Source of the DNA: Chloroflexota bacterium
GTDB taxonomy: Bacteria; Chloroflexota; Dehalococcoidia; SM23-28-2; RBG-16-64-32
Assembly: GCA_022563285.1 (NCBI GenBank)
Contig: JADFNQ010000083.1
Location: 1 to 6,378 of the forward strand
Direction of reading: 5' to 3'
Length of the DNA stretch: 6,378 nucleotides
Shown here: positions 1 through 5,762 of the stretch, piece after piece
Numbering within the stretch: the stretch's first letter is position 1
Layout: each line of letters opens with the position of its first letter
Position numbers and translations under genes: made by a program
Notes under the pieces: model-generated
What the model saw: the letters and a program-made list of their open reading frames with translations, nothing else
What the model was told of the DNA's origin: nothing
The model's database searches: none

Positions 1-1
1 C

Positions 2-637
2 CTCTGGCTGGCGAAGGCGCTGTGGGACCTGGGCGCCGTGCAGTTCGGCGACTTCACCGTGGGCCGCACGACGCTGCACTCGCCGGTCTACGTGAATCTG
101 CGCCTTCTTATCAGCGACCCGCGCGCCCTGCAACGGGCCGGCCGCGTCATACACGGAGAGGTGCAGACCCTGCAGAGGATGCTCAACCCGCGATTGCAGC
201 CCTTTCAGCGCGTCAGCGGCATCCCCTTCGGCGGGCTGCATCTGGCCCTCTCCTACTCGCTGGCCAGCAAGGTTCCCCTCGTCTACATCCACCCGGCGAA
301 GGAGCGCAACGGCGCCCGCGCCTTCGTGGAGGGGAAGTACGAGCGCGGCGAGACCGTCATCCTGGTGGACGACCTGATCACCAGCGGCGGCAACGTCATC
401 GAGACAGCGGCTTTCCTCCAGATTGAGGCCGGGCTCAAGGTGAAGGACGTGGTGGTGCTCTTGGACCGCCAGGAGGGCGGCGAGGAACGTCTACGCAGGT
501 CCGGCTACAATCTCATCTCGGTGCTGGGCCTGGAGACGATGCTCAATTATCTGATGGCCAGCGGCCGCATCGACGAGGGCTGGTTCCGGAAGAGCATCGA
601 CTACGTCCAGAGCCGCCGCGCCGAGCGCGCCGGCTAG
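2..637 (+). CDS. pyrE: Orotate phosphoribosyltransferase-family protein (5' end outside window)
   Basis: The frame is open to the left edge, so the start lies upstream; 211 residues are visible. Members of this family join orotate to PRPP to make OMP in cytoplasmic pyrimidine synthesis. Visible residues 12-18 (AVQFGDF) and 27-34 (SPVYVNLR) match the N-terminal substrate region of OPRTs, including the OPRT half of human UMP synthase. Residues 119-130 (VILVDDLITSGG) are the PRPP-binding loop with its Asp pair, and 151-160 (VVLLDRQEGG) is the typical C-terminal strand. The FGDF motif lies about 20 residues from the N-terminus in relatives, so only around 10 residues seem to be missing. Oddity: the catalytic flexible loop, usually RKxxKDHG, reads PAKERNG (residues 98-104), so the loop His and probably one or both Lys are absent. 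It may be a true PyrE with a divergent loop or a paralogue with another base as substrate. An internal GTG at 38 is unlikely to be the start because it falls within the conserved block. Confidence 0.83.
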   Translation, partial: LWLAKALWDLGAVQFGDFTVGRTTLHSPVYVNLRLLISDPRALQRAGRVIHGEVQTLQRMLNPRLQPFQRVSGIPFGGLHLALSYSLASKVPLVYIHPAKERNGARAFVEGKYERGETVILVDDLITSGGNVIETAAFLQIEAGLKVKDVVVLLDRQEGGEERLRRSGYNLISVLGLETMLNYLMASGRIDEGWFRKSIDYVQSRRAERAG

Positions 638-1104
638 GGGTGACGCGCGAACTCCGCCGCCTTCGGCTGCGCCAGCCGCTCATAGTCCGCATACTTCATG
701 CTCATCGTGTCCGTATGCGTTCCCGCCTCGAAGACGATAGTCTCGTCCTCGGCAAGCGACTTGTCCACGTAGACGGGCAGGTCGTAGAGGTTGCCGAAGG
801 GAGGCATGGCGCCGACTTCGCAGCCTGGGAAGCGGTCCGCGAACTGTTCCTCGTTGGCTAGGCGCGCCTCCTTGACGCCGAGAACGGCCGCCACCCTCTC
901 CAGGTCCACGCGGGCGGGCGCCGGCAGCACAAACATCGCCAGCTTGCCGTCCCCTAGAACCATGACGACTTTGGCGAGCATACGGCCGGGGATGTGCTCT
1001 GCCGCGGCCACCTCCTGCGCCGTGTAGGCCAGGGCGTGGTGCTGGACCTGGAACGGCACCTTGCTCTCACGCAGGTAGGCCTCAAGCTCTTCCTTGCACC
1101 CCAT
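634..1104 (-). CDS. YbaK/EbsC-family aminoacyl-tRNA deacylase
   Basis: 156 residues, the normal length for a free-standing YbaK/ProX-type trans-editing domain, which hydrolyses misacylated tRNAs (for example Cys- or Ala-tRNAPro) in the cytoplasm. Seen in the sequence: an N-terminal helix with a KVPFQVQHHALAYTAQE segment (residues 15-31), the conserved catalytic-type lysine in AKVVMV (Lys45), the GAMPPFGNLYDLPVYVD block (98-114) that forms the glycine-rich active-site loop, and the FEAGTHTDTMSMKYADYERL-type end (125-144) common in this family. Start: ATG preceded by AGGAGG with a 6-base spacer on the minus strand, a strong and unambiguous site. The gene converges on the OPRT gene, and the two stop codons share CTAG. 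The exact tRNA specificity (Pro, Ala, Cys) cannot be read from the sequence. Confidence 0.9.
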   Translation of the reverse strand: MGCKEELEAYLRESKVPFQVQHHALAYTAQEVAAAEHIPGRMLAKVVMVLGDGKLAMFVLPAPARVDLERVAAVLGVKEARLANEEQFADRFPGCEVGAMPPFGNLYDLPVYVDKSLAEDETIVFEAGTHTDTMSMKYADYERLAQPKAAEFARHP

Positions 1105-1135
1105 TTTGGACCTCCTCGCTGGCTCTTCCGCTCCC

Positions 1136-1148
1136 AGCTTATATTATC
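1136..1148 (-). promoter_or_regulatory. Candidate promoter for the deacylase gene
   Basis: On the minus strand GATAAT (1148 to 1143, 5 of 6 to consensus) sits in the only AT-rich patch of this spacer. It would start the RNA near 1136, about 32 bases before the ATG. No good -35 hexamer lies 17 bases upstream (GGTCAC), so this rests mainly on the -10. Confidence 0.35.
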
Positions 1149-1171
1149 CTCCCCGGCGTCCAGCAGTGACC

Positions 1172-1195
1172 AACGGCCGTTCCTAGAGAGGCCGT
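1172..1195. repeat. Palindrome AACGGCCGTT plus a nearby inverted copy
   Basis: AACGGCCGTT (1172-1181) is a perfect 10-base palindrome. Its ACGGCC half can also pair with GGCCGT at 1190-1195 (6-base stem, 11-base loop). It lies between two divergent candidate promoters, upstream of both -35 regions, where an operator could serve both genes. It could also be chance in GC-rich DNA. Confidence 0.3.
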
Positions 1196-1213
1196 CTGGC
1201 CCGTAACGCTTCT

Positions 1214-1242
1214 TTGACCGCCTGCGTCTACGATGCTAGACT
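1214..1242 (+). promoter_or_regulatory. Candidate extended -10 promoter for the lipoprotein gene
   Basis: TTGACC (1214-1219, 5 of 6) is followed after exactly 17 bases by TAGACT (1237-1242, 4 of 6). The latter is directly preceded by TGC, the extended -10 element. Transcription would begin near 1249, inside or after the first possible TTG start (1246), which favours the second TTG at 1267. Confidence 0.55.
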
Positions 1243-1266
1243 GATTTGTCAACGGCAGGCACACCC

Positions 1267-2067
1267 TTGCGATCCCTATTCTGGACAATTCTCCCGGCGC
1301 TGGCGGCCCTCGCCCTATGGGCCTGCACCGGCGGCGGCTCTGACAGCGACAGCTCACGAGGGGCGATCACTCCCACGCCTACCCTGTCCAGAGTACAAGC
1401 GTCCTGCGACGCCATCCAGGACATCCAGAGCTACCGCTACTCCATCTCCCTTAAGCTGGAGGCGGAAGCGTTTCGGCAGACGGCCGAGGCCACCCCCAAC
1501 CCCCTGAGTGAGTTCGCCGATGCCCTCACCGCCCTGTTCAGCGACATGCAACTGGAGGGCTCCTTCGTAGCCCCGAACCGCAGCCAGGTGTTGCTGCGCT
1601 TCCAGGGCGAGGAGCTGGAGCTCCGGACCATCGATGACAGGAGCTGGGTGAGGGTGGGCGCCACCTGGCAGGAACAGGCATCCTCGTCGGATGAGGACGT
1701 GCTACTGACCCCCGCATCCGTGTGCGCGGACCTGGTGGAGGACCTGGCGCCCTCGCTCGCCGCTGGCTCCGGCGAAGTGGAGCTGGTTAACGGCATCGAG
1801 ACTATTCGTTACAGGCTGGATGAGGCGGACCTGAAGGGGCTGCCGGAGCTACTGGGGCGCAGCGGCGAAGAGGGGCTGCCCAGCGAGTTCGCCGTGGCCG
1901 TCTGGCTGGAGCGCAACGATGGCTGGCCCGTGCGTCTTGAGATAGTGGCCTCCGACGTGGACGAGCAGGGCCAACCGATCAGCCTGGAGCTGTTCATGGA
2001 GTTCAGCGACATCGACGACCCGGACATCGAGATCAAGCCGCCGCCGGTATCGCCGACGCAGACGTAG
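1267..2067 (+). CDS. Secreted lipoprotein, LolA/LppX-like
   Basis: 266 residues from the TTG at 1267. The N-terminus is a lipoprotein signal: a short basic start (MRSLF), a hydrophobic run, and the lipobox LWAC with lipidated Cys20. A Gly/Ser/Asp/Thr/Pro-rich tether (about 21-40) follows. The mature part alternates short polar strands: a Cys-x-Ala-Ile...SYRYSISL opening, a TIDDRSWVRVGATWQE hairpin, VNGIETIRYRLD, and VWLERNDGWPVRLEI. This resembles the half-barrel lipid carriers LolA, LppX and LprG, common as lipoproteins in Gram-positives and Chloroflexota. The fold is inferred from pattern only; no ligand is known. Start choice: TTG at 1246 would add 7 residues but has no Shine-Dalgarno and lies upstream of the predicted RNA start, whereas the TTG at 1267 has GGCAGG about 7 bases upstream. 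The gene ends 13 bases before the convergent HTH gene. Confidence 0.8.
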   Translation: MRSLFWTILPALAALALWACTGGGSDSDSSRGAITPTPTLSRVQASCDAIQDIQSYRYSISLKLEAEAFRQTAEATPNPLSEFADALTALFSDMQLEGSFVAPNRSQVLLRFQGEELELRTIDDRSWVRVGATWQEQASSSDEDVLLTPASVCADLVEDLAPSLAAGSGEVELVNGIETIRYRLDEADLKGLPELLGRSGEEGLPSEFAVAVWLERNDGWPVRLEIVASDVDEQGQPISLELFMEFSDIDDPDIEIKPPPVSPTQT

Positions 2068-2080
2068 CGCGGCGTGGGAG

Positions 2081-2296
2081 CTACAGCAGCCGGCGGATCG
2101 CCTTGCGTCCTGGGCGGGGGTCGTAGTTGGCCTTGAACATCTCGAGCTTGTCGCGCTCGATGAGGTACTTGCCGGCGAACAGGATGGCGGGGACCTTCTT
2201 CTGCTTGATGAGGCGCCGCAAGCTCTGGGGGTGAATGCCCAGGGCACGGGCGGCCTCCACCAGATCCAGGAAGTTGTCAAACGGTTCGACGGCCAT
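2081..2296 (-). CDS. Small excisionase/MerR-type helix-turn-helix DNA-binding protein
   Basis: 71 residues from the ATG at 2296. Residues 11-50 read as a helix-turn-helix with a wing: DLVEAARALGIHPQSLRRLI (two helices), then KQKKVPAILFAGKYLIERDKL (wing and closing helix). This is the pattern of HTH_17/excisionase-family proteins, in which a short basic tail follows (here RPGRKAIRRLL). Such proteins act as small transcription regulators or as phage/plasmid excision factors. No integrase or other mobile gene is nearby, so a regulator role fits better. It is divergent from the acyl-CoA mutase, an arrangement typical of a local regulator, but its target is inference. Start: GGAG lies 8 bases upstream of this ATG; in-frame GTG (2344) and ATG (2329) would add 16 or 11 residues that do not match the family and lack good ribosome sites. 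Confidence 0.75.
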   Translation of the reverse strand: MAVEPFDNFLDLVEAARALGIHPQSLRRLIKQKKVPAILFAGKYLIERDKLEMFKANYDPRPGRKAIRRLL

Positions 2297-2311
2297 ACCT
2301 CTCACTCCGAA

Positions 2312-2327
2312 TAAGACGCTAAGACGC
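2312..2327. repeat. Tandem 8-base repeat TAAGACGC x2
   Basis: TAAGACGC occurs twice head to tail (2312-2319, 2320-2327). It lies at about +1 to +17 of the predicted HTH-gene transcript, between its candidate -10 and its ribosome site. An operator for autoregulation is a reasonable guess. Confidence 0.5.
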
Positions 2328-2334
2328 ATGAATG

Positions 2335-2343
2335 ATTCTACCA
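2335..2343 (-). promoter_or_regulatory. Candidate extended -10 promoter of the HTH gene
   Basis: On the minus strand TGG is followed directly by TAGAAT (2340 to 2335, 5 of 6 to TATAAT), an extended -10. There is no matching -35 at the right distance; a TTGACA (2354 to 2349) lies only 8 bases upstream of TAGAAT and cannot be used with it. The transcript would start near 2328. Confidence 0.35.
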
Positions 2344-2424
2344 CAACCTGTCAAGATGCGCGGCTGTTGCCGCCGATTAGCCGCCCGAACCTGCCTGAGA
2401 CGGACAGTCGCTCCAATGCCCTTG

Positions 2425-2433
2425 TGGTATCCT
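2425..2433 (+). promoter_or_regulatory. Candidate extended -10 promoter of the mutase gene
   Basis: TGG followed by TATCCT (2428-2433, 4 of 6), with no convincing -35. The RNA would start near 2440, giving a leader of about 10 bases that only just includes the weak ribosome site GATAGG (2437-2442). The promoter could instead lie further upstream. Confidence 0.25.
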
Positions 2434-2449
2434 GGCGATAGGTTTCGCC

Positions 2450-4159
<1,710 letters not shown>

Positions 4160-4304
4160 GAGGCGTGGCTGCTCTTCCGCTTAGGCTTTGCCACAGGCGC
4201 TGGTTGATCACCACTAATGTTTCGCTTGCCCACCGAAGGACGAGCGATGAGGTTCAGATGGATAACGAGCCCCGGAAAAGCTAACCCTCGAGGCACGTCT
4301 TCGC

Positions 4305-4333
4305 TTTCCCCACGCGTCAAAATCAGCTATAGT
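4305..4333 (+). promoter_or_regulatory. Candidate promoter of the RRM gene
   Basis: TATAGT (4328-4333, 5 of 6) with TTTCCC (4305-4310, weak) 17 bases upstream. RNA would start near 4340, just before the long hairpin at 4347, leaving a leader of about 98 bases. Confidence 0.45.
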
Positions 4334-4346
4334 TAGGGTGTCGCCT

Positions 4347-4403
4347 TGCCTCTAACGGCCCGTCTTCCGACGTTAGAGGCAGATTGCTTTCAGACCGGAA
4401 GAC
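4347..4403 (+). ncRNA. Structured 5' leader of the RRM gene, possible H-type pseudoknot
   Basis: TGCCTCTAACG (4347-4357) and CGTTAGAGGCA (4371-4381) form a perfect 11-pair stem around a 13-base loop. Eight loop bases, GTCTTCCG (4362-4369), are exactly complementary to CGGAAGAC at 4396-4403. Together they make an H-type pseudoknot: stem 1 of 11 pairs, stem 2 of 8 pairs, and linkers of 4, 1 and 14 bases. The element starts a few bases after the predicted RNA start and ends 24 bases before the GAGGAGG ribosome site. A cis-regulatory role (autoregulation or temperature response) is inference; I recognise no known riboswitch family. The stem could instead be an upstream terminator or protein site, but no T run follows it. 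Confidence 0.5.
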
Positions 4404-4437
4404 TAACGCCCCCTGGGGTGCGCCAGAGGAGGGCCTC

Positions 4438-4779
4438 GTGTCCATGAAACTCTTCGTCGGAGGTCTGTCCTTCGACACGACCGACGACGGCTTACGTACC
4501 TTCTTCGAGCAGGCGGGCACGGTGGAGTCCGCCAGCGTGGTAACCGACCGCTATTCTGGACGATCCCGCGGCTTTGGCTTTGTCGAAATGGCGACCAGCG
4601 CCGAAGGCCGTAAGGCGATTGAGGAGTTCAACGGCAAGATGCTGGACGGCCGCACCTTGAATGTGGACGAGGCGCGACCGCCATCTCGAGAGGGCCGGTC
4701 GTTCGGCGGCCGTGGCGGTGGCGGTGGCGGCGGCGGGTCGCGGCGGGGCGGCGGCGGTGGCAAGAGGATGCGATGGTAG
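4438..4779 (+). CDS. RRM-domain RNA-binding protein with Gly/Arg-rich tail
   Basis: 113 residues from GTG 4438. One RNA-recognition motif fills residues 3-80: RNP2 is LFVGGL (5-10) and RNP1 is RGFGFVEM (44-51), with the RNA-stacking aromatics Phe6, Phe46 and Phe48 present. Residues 82-113 are a Ser/Arg/Gly tail with runs of 8 and 5 glycines, ending KRMRW. This is the layout of the bacterial glycine-rich RRM proteins best known from cyanobacteria (Rbp), several of which are cold-induced and bind single-stranded RNA. Start: GGAGG (4428-4432) has a 5-base spacer to this GTG; the ATG at 4444 (2 codons on) is possible but 11 bases away. An in-frame TTG at 4384 would place coding sequence over the leader structure and adds unrelated residues. 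It overlaps the next gene by 7 bases, so the two are probably cotranslated. Confidence 0.92.
   Translation: MSMKLFVGGLSFDTTDDGLRTFFEQAGTVESASVVTDRYSGRSRGFGFVEMATSAEGRKAIEEFNGKMLDGRTLNVDEARPPSREGRSFGGRGGGGGGGGSRRGGGGGKRMRW
4705..4761 (+). repeat. GGC/GGT triplet low-complexity run (polyglycine coding)
   Basis: Mostly GGC and GGT codons interrupted by CGT, TCG and CGG. It codes for the Gly/Arg tail of the RRM protein and could be length-variable by slippage. Confidence 0.7.
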
Positions 4780-4976
4780 AGTCCCTGCGCAGCCCCAGCA
4801 CTGAAGAGAACGACGAAGACTGCAAGCACCACTGGCGCATCGCCAGCCCCTCCGGGGAGACCAGCACCGGCGTCTGCCAGATCTGTGGCGCCTCTCGCGA
4901 GTTCCAGAACTACGCCTACCGCTCCACCATGAGCCGGTTCCGCAAGCCCGCCAACAACAACCGGACCTCCAACTGA
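4773..4976 (+). CDS. Small zinc-ribbon-like protein, CxHHW...GVCxxCG type, function unknown
   Basis: 67 residues. The core is Cys17-Lys-His-His-Trp-Arg-Ile, an S-P-S-G-E-T-S turn, then Gly-Val-Cys35-Gln-Ile-Cys38-Gly and a REFQN end (42-46). Cys17, His19 or His20, Cys35 and Cys38 could bind one zinc. I believe similar short proteins with a HHWxIxxPxGxTSxGVCxxCGxxREF core occur in Chloroflexota and related groups, but I know of no function. The tail (50-67) is basic and Asn-rich. Start: ATG overlaps the RRM stop (ATGGTAG, 4773-4779), with AGAGG 5 bases upstream inside the RRM codons, so translation is coupled. A role with the RRM protein in RNA or ribosome handling is inference from this coupling. 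No terminator follows. Confidence 0.82.
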   Translation: MVESLRSPSTEENDEDCKHHWRIASPSGETSTGVCQICGASREFQNYAYRSTMSRFRKPANNNRTSN

Positions 4977-5000
4977 CACACGCCTGAGACCATCGCACCC

Positions 5001-5020
5001 TCTCGTTGACGTTCACGAGA
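5001..5020. promoter_or_regulatory. Operator-like palindrome on the acyl-CoA synthetase promoter
   Basis: TCTCGT (5001-5006) and ACGAGA (5015-5020) are exact inverted half-sites, with a symmetric ACGT core at 5009-5012; 16 of 20 bases are symmetric. The site covers the -35 hexamer, a position suited to repression. It could also act weakly as a hairpin at the end of the RRM operon, but no T run follows. Confidence 0.5.
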
Positions 5021-5035
5021 AGGCTAGCGTATCAT
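5006..5035 (+). promoter_or_regulatory. Promoter of the acyl-CoA synthetase operon
   Basis: TTGACG (5006-5011, 5 of 6), an 18-base spacer, and TATCAT (5030-5035, 5 of 6). This is the best sigma-70-type promoter in the window. RNA would start near 5042, 24 bases before the GTG. Confidence 0.65.
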
Positions 5036-5065
5036 TAGGCCCGCTCTCACACCCTGGAGGAGACC

Positions 5066-5758
5066 GTGTCCATCGTCGACGCCATAGACCGCGCCAAGAG
5101 CGAAGGCCGCACCGTCCTCACGGAGATCGAGTCCAAGCAGATCCTGGAGGAGGCGGGCATCCCCACTACCACCGCCCGTCTGGCCAGGACCGCCGACGAG
5201 GCGGTGAAGGCGGCGAAGGAGTTCGGCTACCCGGTCGTGCTCAAGATCGTGTCCCCGGACGTGACCCACAAGTCGGATGTGGGAGGCGTCCAACTGGGGC
5301 TGAACTCGCCTGAAGCCGTCACCGCGGCGTATCAGGAGATCACCCAGGCCCTCAAGCGACAGCAGCCGGACGCTCGCATCGAGGGTGTGGCCGTGCAGAA
5401 GATGGCCCGTCCCGGCATGGAGGTGATCATCGGCATGAGCAAGGACCAGCAGTTCGGGCCGGTGCTGATGTTCGGCCTGGGCGGCATCCTGGTGGAGGTG
5501 CTGAAGGACGTGGCGTTCCGCATCGTGCCCCTAGAGCCGCGGGACGCCCGCCAGATGATCCGCGAGATCAAGGGGTTCCCGGCGCTGCAGGGGTTCCGCG
5601 GCCAGGAGCCCGCGGACCTGGAGGCGCTGGAGAAGCTGATCCTGATGGTCTCCGCCTTCGTGGAGGCGCACCCGGAGATCGAGGAGCTGGACCTGAACCC
5701 GGTGTTCGCCTACAAGGACGGTGCGCTGGCTGTGGACGCCCGCATCGTGCTGGGGTAG
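5066..5758 (+). CDS. acdB: ADP-forming acyl-CoA (acetyl-CoA) synthetase, beta subunit
   Basis: 230 residues, the size of free-standing beta subunits of archaeal-type ADP-forming acetyl-CoA synthetase (about 232). The enzyme turns acyl-CoA, ADP and phosphate into acid, CoA and ATP, or runs the reverse. It is an ATP-grasp protein: an N-terminal helix with LTEIESKQILEEAGI (18-32), then VVLKIVSPDVTHKSDVGGV (57-75). His68 here matches the phosphorylated beta-subunit His (His71 in Pyrococcus). GPVLMFGLGGILVEVLKD (131-148) and ELDLNPV (207-213) are the nucleotide- and metal-binding blocks. The CoA-binding alpha subunit is not visible and must be encoded elsewhere. Start: GTG with GGAGGAG 5-7 bases upstream. 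The acid it uses (acetate, isobutyrate, others) cannot be read from the sequence; the nearby mutase suggests a branched or C4 acid, only as inference. The next gene starts 4 bases after the stop. Confidence 0.9.
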   Translation: MSIVDAIDRAKSEGRTVLTEIESKQILEEAGIPTTTARLARTADEAVKAAKEFGYPVVLKIVSPDVTHKSDVGGVQLGLNSPEAVTAAYQEITQALKRQQPDARIEGVAVQKMARPGMEVIIGMSKDQQFGPVLMFGLGGILVEVLKDVAFRIVPLEPRDARQMIREIKGFPALQGFRGQEPADLEALEKLILMVSAFVEAHPEIEELDLNPVFAYKDGALAVDARIVLG

Positions 5759-5762
5759 AAGC

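Larger units (their letters stand above)
4160..4437 (+). other. Non-coding stretch: mutase 3' end and RRM-gene leader
   Basis: No credible gene lies here. The first 145 bases after the mutase stop hold only weak inverted repeats (GTGGC 4165-4169 / GCCAC 4189-4193; palindrome CCTCGAGG 4286-4293) and no stem followed by a T run, so no intrinsic terminator is seen. The right part holds the promoter and structured leader of the RRM gene, listed separately. Confidence 0.6.

Noticed and set aside
2081..2344. HTH protein as a phage or plasmid excisionase marking a mobile element
   Set aside because: No integrase, attachment repeat, tRNA edge or shift in base composition was seen nearby; the fold is equally common in ordinary regulators.
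2349..2354. Perfect TTGACA on the minus strand as the -35 of the HTH gene
   Set aside because: The hexamers 16-18 bases downstream (TTCATG, TCATGC, CATGCG) are poor -10 elements, and the good TAGAAT is only 8 bases away.
4165..4193. GTGGC/GCCAC inverted repeat as a mutase terminator
   Set aside because: The stem is only 5 pairs with a 19-base loop and no T run.
4258..4284. Possible 8-residue leader peptide (ATG ... TAA) after the mutase
   Set aside because: It has a GAGG 5-6 bases upstream, but lies before the predicted RNA start of the RRM gene and encodes nothing with an attenuation pattern.
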